The notes beneath the pieces were generated by a model, which made no database searches, had not been told where the DNA came from, and saw nothing but the letters and a program-made list of their open reading frames with translations. A stretch of DNA of 64,000 nucleotides from an uncultured Hyphomonadaceae bacterium (GTDB lineage Bacteria > Pseudomonadota > Alphaproteobacteria > Caulobacterales > Hyphomonadaceae). Position numbers and translations under genes: made by a program. Shown piece after piece: positions 18,765 to 27,974 of this stretch (position 1 is the first letter of the stretch; the number at the start of each line of letters is the position of its first letter). The DNA is taken from contig CALKFG010000005.1 in the NCBI GenBank assembly GCA_938084575.1, forward strand, positions 62,001 through 126,000, written 5' to 3'.

Positions 18765-19394
18765 ATGAGCAAGCAATACACCTATCGTCCCAAATTCATG
18801 GACATCAGGGTCAAGCCTCCCGCAGATGACACCTCACGGGCCAAGGCCCAGCGTGAACGGGTCTGTGAGCAGGATGGCTGCGACCTGGCGGGCGAACATC
18901 CCGCGCCCAAGCAATATGGCGACGGCAAGCACTGGTTTTGCAAGCAGCACGCCGGAGAATATAATCGGGCGTTCAACTTCTTCGATACGATGACCGAAGA
19001 ACAGATGAAGGCTTTCCAGGAGAATGCCCGTTACGGATTCAGCCCGACCTGGAAGATGGGTACCGGGCCGATGGGGGATGCCAAAGCCGGTCGTGCGGCG
19101 GATCCTCAGACGTGGCGCGGCGCAAATTTTTTCACGGATTCTGAATCTGCACGCGCGGCCCGTCGACAGGACCGCGGCGCAACCGGGGTGGCAAAACGCG
19201 CCCTGGCAGAGCTAGACTTGGCCGCAACCGCCAAGCCGGCTGAGATCCGCGCCAGATACGCCGAATATGTGCGGCGCTTTCACCCGGACTCAAATAAGGG
19301 TGATCGCTCTTCTGAAGAAAAACTGGCCAAAGTTATCAGGGCCGGAAAGACGCTGAAGGCTGCCGGTTTAATGAAAGATGAAACGCGGTCCTAA
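18765..19394 (+). CDS. J-domain (DnaJ-like) protein
   Basis: About 209 residues with a C-terminal J domain: LDLAATAKPAEIRARYAEYVRRFHPDSNKGDRSSEEKL holds the HPD signature that stimulates Hsp70 ATPase. The N-terminal part has YRPKFMDIRVKPP and two Cys/His pairs, CEQDGC and FCKQHAGEYN, which look like a small zinc site. This architecture, not the full DnaJ, recurs next to bolA in alphaproteobacteria. The start may be 18765 or the ATG nine bases upstream; neither has a clear ribosome site. A role as a specialised DnaK co-chaperone is a family-level inference. Confidence 0.88.
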   Translation: MSKQYTYRPKFMDIRVKPPADDTSRAKAQRERVCEQDGCDLAGEHPAPKQYGDGKHWFCKQHAGEYNRAFNFFDTMTEEQMKAFQENARYGFSPTWKMGTGPMGDAKAGRAADPQTWRGANFFTDSESARAARRQDRGATGVAKRALAELDLAATAKPAEIRARYAEYVRRFHPDSNKGDRSSEEKLAKVIRAGKTLKAAGLMKDETRS

Positions 19395-19409
19395 GCGCGC
19401 GGTGGCAGG

Positions 19410-20288
19410 ATGACCGAGACCCCAAAACTGTCCTATGCCGAGTACTTTGAACACCCGATGAAGCGGCGGATGGTGCGTGCGATCGAACGTCTGTCCGGGC
19501 AGGGGGCATTGCAGGCGCTTTATGAACATTACCGTCGCGAGCCTGCGGGGGAGCCTTTTTTCGCCGCGGCGGTCCGGCTTCTCAGGCTGGACGTTCAGTT
19601 CGATCCTGTGCGACTCGCGCAGATTCCCCAGACAGGACCGCTTGTTGTGGTTGCCAATCATCCTTTCGGTGTTCTGGACGGACTTCTTATTGCATGGCTG
19701 GTGTCGCTCCGGCGGACTGATTTTAAAATCCTCACAAATGCCGTTCTCGACGGCACGCCGGAGGCACGCGAGTGGATACTTCCGATAGATTTTTCCGGAA
19801 CGCGGGAGGCCCAGAGGATCAATATCGCTACCCGTTCGGAAAGTCTTAGCCGGCTCTCACAAGGTGGGTGTATTGTCGTTTTTCCGGCCGGAGGTGTATC
19901 GACCTCGCCGCGTCCTCTGGCCCGCCTCGCTGTGGATGACACCTGGAAGCCCTTTACCTCAAAGCTGATCACACACAGCAAGGCGTCTGTTACCCCGATC
20001 TATTTCGAAGGCCAGAATTCCCGTCTTTTTCAGTGGGCCAGTCATATCAGCATCGAATTGCGCCTGGCGCTGGTGTTCCGGGAGGTCAAAAGGCGGATAG
20101 GTACTGCGCTTCCCGTCCACATTGGGGAAACCCTGTCACCCGATGCGCTTCAGGCCGCAGGACGCCGAAAGGATTTGATGACCTTTTTGCGCCGTCAGAC
20201 CTATGGCATGGCGCCGTCTGATATGCAGTCGCGTATCGCGGCGGCGGAAGCCCAGTTCGAGGCACACAAACCCCGTATTTTTCATTAA
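19410..20288 (+). CDS. PlsC-like lysophospholipid acyltransferase family protein
   Basis: A 292-residue acyltransferase. The catalytic H-x4-D motif is NHPFGVLD (about 87-94), and a second block, IVVFPAGGVSTS, matches the EGTR-like substrate motif of the glycerolipid acyltransferase superfamily in its hemolysin-like/OlsA branch. There is no obvious membrane helix, so peripheral attachment to the inner membrane is likely. Possible products are phosphatidic acid or ornithine-lipid type acyl esters; no partner such as olsB is nearby. It starts 15 bases after the J-domain gene. Confidence 0.84.
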   Translation: MTETPKLSYAEYFEHPMKRRMVRAIERLSGQGALQALYEHYRREPAGEPFFAAAVRLLRLDVQFDPVRLAQIPQTGPLVVVANHPFGVLDGLLIAWLVSLRRTDFKILTNAVLDGTPEAREWILPIDFSGTREAQRINIATRSESLSRLSQGGCIVVFPAGGVSTSPRPLARLAVDDTWKPFTSKLITHSKASVTPIYFEGQNSRLFQWASHISIELRLALVFREVKRRIGTALPVHIGETLSPDALQAAGRRKDLMTFLRRQTYGMAPSDMQSRIAAAEAQFEAHKPRIFH

Positions 20289-20360
20289 TGTGCAGCGGCT
20301 CTTGCCAGAACCACGGAAACGCGATTTGACACGCATCAGGTTCAAGGAGGCTCCGAAGCG

Positions 20361-21659
20361 ATGGCGGGTGTTGTAGTTGTCGGGGCCCAATGGGGCGATG
20401 AGGGCAAGGGCAAGATTGTCGACTGGCTTTCGCATCGCGCCGATGTTGTGGCGCGGTTTCAGGGTGGTCATAATGCGGGCCATACGCTGGTTATCAATGG
20501 TCAGACCTATAAGCTCAACCTGCTGCCCTCGGGCGTTGTACGCGGTGGAAAACTTTCTGTAATCGGGAATGGAGTCGTCGTGGATCCCTGGCAGCTGCTG
20601 GGTGAAGTCGACGCCATGCGGCAAAGCGGTGTTTCGCTGACGGCTGACGACCTGCTTCTTGCCGAGACGGCCTGTCTGATCCTGCCCTGGCATAAGGATC
20701 TCGATGCAGCGCGGGAAGGTGCAGCCGGGCTCAATGCTAAAATCGGGACAACCAAGCGGGGTATTGGTCCGGCTTATGAGGACAAGGTCGGACGACGCGC
20801 CATTCGGGTGGCAGACTTGGCAGATGAGGATGCGCTGGACCACAAGCTCGAACGGCTGATTGCACACCACGCACCCTTGCGGGCAGGCCTCGGGCTTCCG
20901 GCGCCGGACGCGGCGGCCCTGAAGGCTGACCTTCTGGCGGTCGCGCCACAGGTTCTTGCCTATGCGGGACCAGCCTGGAAAGTGCTGGATGAGAGCGCCA
21001 AGCTGGGCCGGCGCATTCTCTTCGAGGGTGCGCAGGGCGTCATGCTGGATGTCGATCATGGCACCTATCCTTTTGTCACGTCCTCCAATGTCGTGGCCGG
21101 ACAGGCCGCGGCCGGGACCGGCCTCGGCCCGGGCTCAATCAGCTATGTTCTCGGCCTGGCCAAGGCCTATACGACCCGCGTCGGGGCGGGCCCCTTCCCA
21201 ACGGAATTGATGGATGAGATTGGCCGCGGGCTCGGCGAACGGGGGCGCGAATTCGGAACCGTCACAGGGCGCGCACGCCGCTGTGGCTGGTTTGACGCGG
21301 TCATGGTCCGCCAGGCCTGCGCAGTGTCGGGTGTCAATGGCCTGGCTCTGACCAAGCTTGATGTGCTTGATGGGATGGATGAACTCAAGATCTGTACCGG
21401 CTACAGGCTGGATGGCGGCCAGGTCGACTACCTGCCTGCAACGGCCGCTGCTCAGGCCCGGGTTGAGCCGATTTATGAGGTCATGCCGGGGTGGTCTGAC
21501 TCGACTCAAGGCGCACGATCCTGGAACGATCTGCCGGCCCAGGCCGTGAAATATGTGCGCCGGCTTGAGGAGCTGGTGGGCAAGCCTTGTGCGCTGGTCT
21601 CGACATCGCCAGAGCGGGAAGACGTGATTTTGATGCGCGATCCCTTCGAGCGCAATTAG
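20361..21659 (+). CDS. purA: Adenylosuccinate synthetase
   Basis: The 432-residue GTP-dependent enzyme that joins IMP and aspartate in AMP synthesis. The N-terminal P-loop is [16 protein letters not shown], with the catalytic Asp13 and the family signature. [49 protein letters not shown] and [14 protein letters not shown] follow in canonical order, and KTxLxD-like LTKLDVLDG binds GTP. A good AAGGAGG lies 12 bases before the ATG. It is monocistronic by spacing. Confidence 0.97.
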   Translation: MAGVVVVGAQWGDEGKGKIVDWLSHRADVVARFQGGHNAGHTLVINGQTYKLNLLPSGVVRGGKLSVIGNGVVVDPWQLLGEVDAMRQSGVSLTADDLLLAETACLILPWHKDLDAAREGAAGLNAKIGTTKRGIGPAYEDKVGRRAIRVADLADEDALDHKLERLIAHHAPLRAGLGLPAPDAAALKADLLAVAPQVLAYAGPAWKVLDESAKLGRRILFEGAQGVMLDVDHGTYPFVTSSNVVAGQAAAGTGLGPGSISYVLGLAKAYTTRVGAGPFPTELMDEIGRGLGERGREFGTVTGRARRCGWFDAVMVRQACAVSGVNGLALTKLDVLDGMDELKICTGYRLDGGQVDYLPATAAAQARVEPIYEVMPGWSDSTQGARSWNDLPAQAVKYVRRLEELVGKPCALVSTSPEREDVILMRDPFERN

Positions 21660-21849
21660 CATTTCCGGCTGGGGGGTGGCGCCCTAAAGGGCGCCAGTGA
21701 CGGGCGCGCTGCACCCTGTCCGTATTCCCGACCCCCATTTGACCCGTCTCTGGGGTTTTCTCGGGGGACAGGGTTGCCATTCGCCTTGAGAGTCCCGCAT
21801 AGCTTGTCTAAACCAAAGTATCGCAGGCAACGTAGCGAAGAGGCCTTAA

Positions 21850-22281
21850 ATGACGGCAACCCTCCAGGCATTTCAGGAAGGCTTTCCATCTTATTTGGTT
21901 TGGACCGGGACTTCCGCGGCCTTGTTGCTGATTTCCAGCTCGGTTTACATCCTGCTGACGCCATGGCGCGAACTGGCCCTGGTCAAGGCCGGAAACGGCT
22001 CGGCGGGCCTGGCGCTGGCCGGGGCCATTCTGGGCCTCGCTATACCGATTGCCGCTTGTCTTGCCTCCAGCGTTAGTCTGCTGGACCTATTGATCTGGGG
22101 AACTGTTGCCCTGTTGTTGCAACTGATTTCCTATCGCGTCATCGACATGTTGCTGTCTGAGATACCCAGGCGGATCCAGAATGATGAAGCCGGGGCTGCG
22201 ATCGTGCTGATCTCAGCTAAAATATCGGTTGCTTTGCTGTTAGCCGCGGGTCTCTGGGACCCCGAGCTTCAAAGAATTTAG
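21850..22281 (+). CDS. DUF350-family membrane protein
   Basis: A 143-residue protein with four predicted membrane segments and the DUF350 (UPF0719/YjfL-like) pattern: GLALAGAILGLAIPIAACLASSVSLLDLLIWGTVALLLQLISYRVIDML. It resembles half of the usual tandem protein of this family. Function unknown. It ends 11 bases before the protease gene, so the two, with pyrF, probably form one transcription unit. The preceding 190-base gap contains a perfect GGCGCCC-TAAA-GGGCGCC hairpin without a T run. Confidence 0.78.
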   Translation: MTATLQAFQEGFPSYLVWTGTSAALLLISSSVYILLTPWRELALVKAGNGSAGLALAGAILGLAIPIAACLASSVSLLDLLIWGTVALLLQLISYRVIDMLLSEIPRRIQNDEAGAAIVLISAKISVALLLAAGLWDPELQRI

Positions 22282-22292
22282 GGGGCCGCCGC

Positions 22293-23123
22293 ATGCGTAT
22301 CGTCCCCGACTGGATCGTTTATTTGCTGGCCTTGGGCACGGTTTTGTTCGCCCTTTTTGCCGTCGCGCCGGAGCATAATGCGCCCAAAACCCTTCCCGAG
22401 GCCTTTTATGGAGAGGGCGTCACACTGCCGCCGCCCTCGGCGTTCGACGAGCGTGTCCTGGTGCGGGTCACGGCGCCGAAAACCGGTATTGGGACGGCAT
22501 TCGCAATCAATCATGACGGTTATTGGCTGACGGCGCGGCATGTTGTCGAAGGCTGTGATGATGTGGCTTTGCTTGTGGCGCCGGATCATTATGTGAAGGC
22601 CCAAAAGGTGCGGGTCTCCGACAGTTCGGATCTGGCGATTCTGGAAACAGAGACCCGGTCGCACCCGGTTGTTCTCGATGTCGAAACGGAGTTGCGGGTC
22701 GGAGCCTACGGCTATCATGTTGGTTATCCTCAGGGGCGGCCCGGCGAAGCCGTCGCCCGCCTTCAGTCCAGGATCAATATGGTTTCGAGCGGGACCCGTG
22801 AGGGCACTGACTCGGTTCTGGCATGGGCGGAAGCCGGGCGGACCCGCGGCCTGTCGGGCAGCCTTGGCGGCCTCAGTGGTGGCCCTGTTTACACCGCCAA
22901 TGGTCATGTTCGAAGCGTTATCATCGCCGAAAGTCCCCGCCGGGGGCGAATTTACTCGGCATCGCCCGAAAGCGTTGCGGAGTTCCTGCGCGCCCAGGGC
23001 ATTGAGCCGACCGGGGCGCCGCCCCGCGCCTTTACGCTTCAAAGTTATGGTGAAGAGGCCGATTTTGCGCGGCGCAAGCTCCAAGTCGTCAAGCTGGCTT
23101 GCAATGTCGGTGGTGTGCATTGA
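22293..23123 (+). CDS. Membrane-anchored trypsin-like serine protease
   Basis: A 276-residue S1-family protease. An N-terminal membrane segment (about 7-24, IVYLLALGTVLFALFAVA) should anchor it to the inner membrane with the catalytic domain in the periplasm. The triad is visible: His83 in TARHVVEG, Asp113 in DSSDLAILE, and Ser195 in GGLSGGPVY. No PDZ domain follows, unlike DegP or DegS. It is 11 bases after a DUF350 membrane protein and its stop overlaps the probable TTG start of pyrF. The substrate is unknown. Confidence 0.85.
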   Translation: MRIVPDWIVYLLALGTVLFALFAVAPEHNAPKTLPEAFYGEGVTLPPPSAFDERVLVRVTAPKTGIGTAFAINHDGYWLTARHVVEGCDDVALLVAPDHYVKAQKVRVSDSSDLAILETETRSHPVVLDVETELRVGAYGYHVGYPQGRPGEAVARLQSRINMVSSGTREGTDSVLAWAEAGRTRGLSGSLGGLSGGPVYTANGHVRSVIIAESPRRGRIYSASPESVAEFLRAQGIEPTGAPPRAFTLQSYGEEADFARRKLQVVKLACNVGGVH

Positions 23124-23995
23124 GCCCGTTTGCGGATCGATTGGTGGCATCAGTAGCCCGGTACGGACCATTATGCGTTGGTATAGATCCCCATGCTGGG
23201 CGTATTCCTGCGTTTTTCGGCGGTGACTCGCCGGAGGGGCTGGCCGCCTGGGGGGAGGCGGTAGTGTCAGCCGTGGCTGGAACCGTTGGCATTGTGAAAC
23301 CGCAAGCGGGCTTGTTTGAGCGGCATGGATGGCAAGGTATGCGGGCGCTTGCGCGGGTCTGCGATGCGGCAAAAGCCGCGGGCCTGATTACGTTGATGGA
23401 CGCCAAACGAGGTGATATTGGATCGACAGCCGAGGGATATGCGGCAGCCTATCTTTCATCTGACGCGCCGTTTTCATGCGATGCCCTGACCGTCAATCCG
23501 TATCTCGGGGTCGAGACCCTCGAGCCCTATGTCCGGGCGGCGGAGCTTACCGGGCGCGGCGTGATTGTTCTGGCTCGGACCTCCAATCCGGGCGCGGCTG
23601 ATTTCCAGCTGCGCCAGCTCGAGGGCGCGCCGCTATATACGCGTGTGGTCGAGGCCCTGGCGCCCTTGGCGGCGCGCCTATTGGGAGAACGTGGCTGGTC
23701 AGGCCTGATGCTTGTGACGGGGGCAACCGGGCCGGACGAGGCCAAAGCGCTTCGGGCCCTGGCGCCAAAGGCCTTGTTTCTTGTCCCCGGCTATGGTGCA
23801 CAGGGTGGCGGTCCCGAGGACGCTCTGGCCGGATTTGTGGCCGGATCCGGCGGGTGTGTGACTGCGTCGCGGTCGATTACCTTCGCAGATGCCGCCAACG
23901 CCGCCTCCGATCTGGATCAATGGATTTCGGGGGTGAAAGCCGCTGCGCAGGGGGCCCAGTCCGCCTTGATCCGTGCTGCGGCCAATATGCCCTAG
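23120..23995 (+). CDS. pyrF: Orotidine 5'-phosphate decarboxylase (type 2)
   Basis: A 291-residue enzyme that makes UMP from OMP, of the longer type 2 branch. The catalytic block is LMDAKRGDIGSTAEGY (Lys96, with Asp94 and Asp99), and CVGIDPHAGRIP holds the N-terminal active-site Asp. VPGYGAQGGGPED matches the phosphate-binding loop. The best start is TTG at 23120: it makes MSPFADRLV, the usual family opening, and overlaps the protease stop as TTGA. An in-frame TTG at 23099 would lengthen the overlap and has no better ribosome site. Confidence 0.93.
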   Translation: MSPFADRLVASVARYGPLCVGIDPHAGRIPAFFGGDSPEGLAAWGEAVVSAVAGTVGIVKPQAGLFERHGWQGMRALARVCDAAKAAGLITLMDAKRGDIGSTAEGYAAAYLSSDAPFSCDALTVNPYLGVETLEPYVRAAELTGRGVIVLARTSNPGAADFQLRQLEGAPLYTRVVEALAPLAARLLGERGWSGLMLVTGATGPDEAKALRALAPKALFLVPGYGAQGGGPEDALAGFVAGSGGCVTASRSITFADAANAASDLDQWISGVKAAAQGAQSALIRAAANMP

Positions 23996-24073
23996 CCAAC
24001 CGGGCTCGACAGCACGGTCAAATTGCCTAGTCTGATACCAAACTGGCCGGGAAACAGGCTGTGTGAGGGAGCA

Positions 24074-26227
24074 ATGAAAAATATGAGATTTCAAATGGCA
24101 GCCGCGGTCGCGGCTTCGGCGCTCTGGCTGGGCGCATGCGGGAATAGCGAGCAGGCCGTCGACACGGTGGAGACGTTTGCAAATGTGACGCAGGACCGGT
24201 TGAGCAATGCGGCTGAAACGCCCGCAGAGTGGCTCACCTATGGCGGAACGTATGATGAGCAGCGCCATTCCTTGCTCACGCAGGTCAATCTGGAGACGGT
24301 AGGCGATCTCGGCGTGGCCTGGACCTATGATCTCGGCACCTCGCGCGGGGTCGAGTCGACCCCGATTGTCGTCGACGGTGTCATGTATGTGACCTCCGCC
24401 TGGTCGATCGTGTACGCATTGGATGCCAAAACCGGCGAGGAGCTCTGGGTTTATGATCCCGGTGTCAATCGGGCGGTTGGGATCAAGGCATGCTGCGATG
24501 TCGTCAATCGCGGCGTGGCTGTTTGGGAAGGCAAGATCTACCTGGGTGTGATCGACGGTCGGCTTGAAGCGCTCGACGCCAAGACCGGCGAGCGCATCTG
24601 GAGCAAGGTCACTGTTGACCAGTCCAAGCCTTACACCATTACCGGCGCTCCTCGGGTGGTCGATGGCAAGGTGCTGATCGGTAATGGGGGCGCCGAGCTT
24701 GGGGTCAGAGGTTATCTCTCCGCTTATGATGCAGAGAGTGGCGACATGACCTGGCGCTTCTACACGGTGCCCAACCCCGAAATGCTGCCGGACGGCGCGG
24801 CTTCGGATGCGGCATTTGAAGAGATTGGAAATGTGACCTGGGGCGATACCGGCGCCTGGAAAACCGATGGAGGCGGCGGCACCGTCTGGGACTCGATCAT
24901 CTATGACGAGGTCAACGATGCGGTCATTTTCGGGGTTGGAAACGGATCACCCTGGAACCAGAGCCTGCGGGACCCGTCCGGCCTGGACAATCTGTTTCTG
25001 TCTTCCATTGTTGCGGTCGACGCAGAAACCGGGGCGTATAAATGGCATTTCCAGACCACGCCGGGCGATAATTGGGATTATACTGCCACCCAGACCCTGA
25101 TCCTGGCCAATCTGCCATTGGGCGAGGATGGCGGGGACCGTCGCGTGGTGATGCAGGCTCCCAAGAACGGCTTCTTCTATGTCCTGGATGCAGAGACGGG
25201 CGCCTTCATCAACGGTGCCGGCTATGTGCCGCAGAACTGGACCACAGGGCTGGATGAGAACGGCCGGCCGGTCGAGGTGCCAGAGGCGCGGTATGCAAGT
25301 ACGCCTTTCAACCAGACTCCCGGACCGCTTGGGGGTCATAATTGGCATCCCATGGCCTATAATCCGGAGGCAAAGCTGGCCTATATTCCGGCACAGGAAA
25401 TTCCCCAGGCTTACAGTACGGATCCTCGGTTCGCAGAGCATCCGACCAAATGGAATACGGGCGCCGATTTCTCTGCCGGTGTGCCCGCTCTGGTTACGTC
25501 TGATGTCATGAAGTTCTTGCGCTCCGGGCTGAAGGGGCGCCTGATTGCCTGGGATCCTGTTGCGAACGCACCGCGATGGACCGTTGAGCATGACGGCCCC
25601 TGGAATGGCGGCGTTCTGTCTACGGCGGGCGGCGTTGTTTTTCAGGGCAAGCTGAACGGCGACTTCGTGGCCTATGATGCCGCGAGCGGGGACCCGTTAT
25701 GGAGCCATGATGTGAAGTCCGGTGCGGCATCTGGACCCGGGACATATGAGATTGATGGCGAACAGTATGTTACCATCACCACCGGCTGGGGGTCTGCATT
25801 CGCGCTGGCAGCCGGTTTCGCCTTCGACGAGAAACTTGGCCCGGCTATCGGAAAAGTGGTGACGTTCAAGCTTGGGGCTGAGGGCGAAATCGAGGCGCCT
25901 TACGTTCCGGAAATTGACCGCACCCCCAACGCCGAGCCATTTGGAACGGAAGCTCAACTCGCCGATGGACTGGTTCATTATGCCCGGAATTGCACGGTGT
26001 GCCACGGACCGTTCGCGGTCAGTTCCGGTGTCTTGCCTGATCTGCGGTGGTCGACCTACACCGAAAGTGCTGATGCCTGGAAGGCGGTGGTGGTCGACGG
26101 TACGTTGCAGGGTGCGGGCATGGTGTCATTCGCCGATGTTCTCAGCGAAGATGATGTCGAGGCTATTCGGGCCTATGTGATTCAGCAGGCCCATAACCCC
26201 GCAGACGCCGTCGGCGGCATGCAGTAG
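24074..26227 (+). CDS. Lipoprotein quinohemoprotein alcohol dehydrogenase (PQQ, cytochrome c)
   Basis: A 717-residue periplasmic enzyme oxidising alcohols with pyrroloquinoline quinone. The signal peptide ends in the lipobox LGAC, with Cys22 as the lipidated residue, so it is probably membrane-tethered. The beta-propeller carries the vicinal Cys140-Cys141 of PQQ dehydrogenases and the catalytic Asp335 in GDNWDYTATQ. Two residues later is Thr337, not the Asp of lanthanide enzymes, so calcium is predicted. The C-terminal domain has a CTVCHG heme site (Cys640, Cys643, His644), making it a type II quinohemoprotein. The ATG at 24074 follows GAGGGAG. No PQQ-synthesis genes are in the window. Confidence 0.94.
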   Translation: MKNMRFQMAAAVAASALWLGACGNSEQAVDTVETFANVTQDRLSNAAETPAEWLTYGGTYDEQRHSLLTQVNLETVGDLGVAWTYDLGTSRGVESTPIVVDGVMYVTSAWSIVYALDAKTGEELWVYDPGVNRAVGIKACCDVVNRGVAVWEGKIYLGVIDGRLEALDAKTGERIWSKVTVDQSKPYTITGAPRVVDGKVLIGNGGAELGVRGYLSAYDAESGDMTWRFYTVPNPEMLPDGAASDAAFEEIGNVTWGDTGAWKTDGGGGTVWDSIIYDEVNDAVIFGVGNGSPWNQSLRDPSGLDNLFLSSIVAVDAETGAYKWHFQTTPGDNWDYTATQTLILANLPLGEDGGDRRVVMQAPKNGFFYVLDAETGAFINGAGYVPQNWTTGLDENGRPVEVPEARYASTPFNQTPGPLGGHNWHPMAYNPEAKLAYIPAQEIPQAYSTDPRFAEHPTKWNTGADFSAGVPALVTSDVMKFLRSGLKGRLIAWDPVANAPRWTVEHDGPWNGGVLSTAGGVVFQGKLNGDFVAYDAASGDPLWSHDVKSGAASGPGTYEIDGEQYVTITTGWGSAFALAAGFAFDEKLGPAIGKVVTFKLGAEGEIEAPYVPEIDRTPNAEPFGTEAQLADGLVHYARNCTVCHGPFAVSSGVLPDLRWSTYTESADAWKAVVVDGTLQGAGMVSFADVLSEDDVEAIRAYVIQQAHNPADAVGGMQ

Positions 26228-26235
26228 GCCCGGGC

Positions 26236-26601
26236 TTAGTCGAGCCCAAGTGCGATGCGGGTCTTGCGTGGCAGGCCACCGGCGACCAGCCGGTGGCTTT
26301 CCCGCAGGTATATTCTGAGGCCCTCCTCATCGAGCCCAGGGGCACGATAGTGCTGGATCCAGGTCAGGCCCCGCGAGGCCAGATAGGGCGCAGGCCTCAA
26401 TCCGGGCTGCTCGCTTAAAATTTTGAAGGACAGGTCGGACACTTTGAAGCTGATCCCGAAGTCCGCCCCGGATTTAGTCCAGCGTGCGACCGCAAATACT
26501 TTGCCGCCAACCTTCCAGACACTGGCATTGCCCCATTGCCGGACATGGGTTGTCGCGGGCAATCCATTGCAAAAGCTGTCATACTCGTCTTCTGTCATCA
26601 T
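26236..26601 (-). CDS. MmcQ/YjbR-family protein
   Basis: A 121-residue single-domain protein of the MmcQ/YjbR family. The pattern HVRQWGNASVWKVGGKVFAVARW, DFGISFKVSD, PAPYLASRGLTWIQHY and ESHRLVAGGLPRKTRIALG follows the family from end to end. The fold is related to a double-wing DNA-binding motif, but no reaction or target is known. Two consecutive ATGs (26601 and 26598) are possible starts. It converges with the PQQ dehydrogenase gene with 8 bases between them and is divergent from the next gene. Confidence 0.82.
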   Translation of the reverse strand: MMTEDEYDSFCNGLPATTHVRQWGNASVWKVGGKVFAVARWTKSGADFGISFKVSDLSFKILSEQPGLRPAPYLASRGLTWIQHYRAPGLDEEGLRIYLRESHRLVAGGLPRKTRIALGLD

Positions 26602-26673
26602 CTGGTCGCGTTGTTCTCCCCTCCATGGTGGGCAGCCGCCGGATAGATGTCCAGACCGTGGGAGTCGAGACCG

Positions 26674-27213
26674 ATGATAAATATTGTGGTCGTTGCGCTG
26701 TTCCTGCTGATTGGCGGCGTGGTCTGGTCCCGGCAACGGGCCAGAGCGGCGCCGCCCCGGTCAGAGGGTCGGCCAGCTCTGGTCACGCCGGGTGAGCTGG
26801 TCCGGTCGCTGGACGGGCGGCGAAGCCGCGGTCAGCGGGGCCTGTCTGACATTCAGGATCCCCGAGAGGCGGCGGCCCTTCTGATGGCGATGATGGCGGC
26901 CGGCCCAGGGGGCGCGACCGCGCGCCAGATCACCTGCATGGTGCAGGAATCAATGACTTTTTTCGGCTTCAGCGAAGCGGGTGCGCGGGCGCTGATCGAC
27001 CATGCAGTCTGGGTCTGCGGGGGCGTGTCCGACCCGCACCGGGCGGTCTCGCAGATGACCGATCTGGTGCAGCGGGCGCCGGCTTTGGGTGCCAAGGAAA
27101 TCGTTGATCTGGACGGGATGCTGGTCGCGGTATCGGAAGCCGAGACCTCCCCGGATGAGCGGCAGTTGCAGCTCCTGGCCCTGTTTCGGCGCCAGGCAGG
27201 ACTGCGGGTCTGA
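26674..27213 (+). CDS. Hypothetical membrane-anchored protein with TerB-like helical domain
   Basis: A 179-residue protein. An N-terminal membrane segment (INIVVVALFLLIGGVVW, about 2-18) is followed by a basic linker and a helical domain of about 120 residues. The domain's spacing, with an AAALLMAMMAAGP start, a helical FFGFSEAGARALIDHAVWV centre, and a late ERQLQLLALFRRQAGL, recalls the TerB/DjlA-N fold. That assignment is from pattern only. The ATG at 26674 follows GGGAGTCGAG. It sits 50 bases upstream of an SDR gene on the same strand. Confidence 0.6.
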   Translation: MINIVVVALFLLIGGVVWSRQRARAAPPRSEGRPALVTPGELVRSLDGRRSRGQRGLSDIQDPREAAALLMAMMAAGPGGATARQITCMVQESMTFFGFSEAGARALIDHAVWVCGGVSDPHRAVSQMTDLVQRAPALGAKEIVDLDGMLVAVSEAETSPDERQLQLLALFRRQAGLRV

Positions 27214-27263
27214 TCGGTGCCGGGGGCCTGAAAAACCCGGCTTGTGCAAGGAAGGAAGACGGC

Positions 27264-27974
27264 ATGCGGGCGGTTGTAATCGGGGCCAGTGGCGGACTCG
27301 GCGAGGCTCTGTCGACGGGTCTGGCAGGGCGGGGGTGGGACGTGGACGCCTTGTCGCGGTCGGGCCTGGCGCCGTCGGGTCGGGGGCTCACCCCCGGCCG
27401 GATCGATCTTGAGGAGGAAGACAGCATTCAGGCCGCGGCGGCGCAGATCAGGGCGCACGGACCGGTCGATCTTGTCGTGGTGGCCAGCGGCCTGTTATCC
27501 GACGGACAGGACCTGCAGCCGGAAAAGAGCTATCGTCATCAGAGCCGCCCCGCTTTTGAGCGGGTCTTTGCGGTGAACACCATCGGGCCGGCTTTGGTGG
27601 CGAAGCATTTTCTGCCACTGATGCCCCGGCAGGGGCGGGCCGTCTTCGCGGTGCTTTCGGCGCGCATCGGCTCGATCAGCGACAACCAGATCGGCGGCTG
27701 GCACGCCTATCGGGCCTCGAAAGCGGCCCTGAACATGCTGGTGCGCAATTATGCGATCGAGGAGGGGCGCCGTAACCGGGCCTTCATTGCCGTCAGCCTG
27801 CATCCCGGAACCGTGGACACGGCCCTGTCGCAGCCCTTTCAGGCCAATGTCCCCGCCGGCCGGCTGTTCAGCCCGGCCCACGCGGCGGCCTGCCTGCTCG
27901 ACGTTCTCGACGGGCTGGCGCCGGCCCAGAGTGGCAAGGCATTTGACTGGAAGGGTGACGAGATCCCGGCCTGA
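27264..27974 (+). CDS. Short-chain dehydrogenase/reductase (CsgA-like)
   Basis: A 236-residue SDR. The cofactor motif is VVIGASGGLGEAL, the NAG-like position is VVASGLL, and the catalytic pair is in WHAYRASKAAL (Tyr-x3-Lys). Serine is in VLSARIGSI. The sequence of the cofactor loop and the late SLHPGTVDTALSQPF fit the cell-cell signalling CsgA-like branch, whose members act on unknown carbonyls. Its TGA abuts the TyrC stop on the opposite strand as TGATCA, with no spacer. Confidence 0.86.
   Translation: MRAVVIGASGGLGEALSTGLAGRGWDVDALSRSGLAPSGRGLTPGRIDLEEEDSIQAAAAQIRAHGPVDLVVVASGLLSDGQDLQPEKSYRHQSRPAFERVFAVNTIGPALVAKHFLPLMPRQGRAVFAVLSARIGSISDNQIGGWHAYRASKAALNMLVRNYAIEEGRRNRAFIAVSLHPGTVDTALSQPFQANVPAGRLFSPAHAAACLLDVLDGLAPAQSGKAFDWKGDEIPA

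Noticed and set aside
21678-21695. Terminator after purA from the GGCGCCC-TAAA-GGGCGCC hairpin
   Set aside because: No T run follows on either strand close to the stem, so a rho-independent terminator cannot be claimed; the hairpin itself is real.
21786-21814. Sigma-70 promoter TTGAGA-N17-TAAACC before the DUF350 gene
   Set aside because: The -10 element matches only three of six consensus positions; such sites are common by chance.
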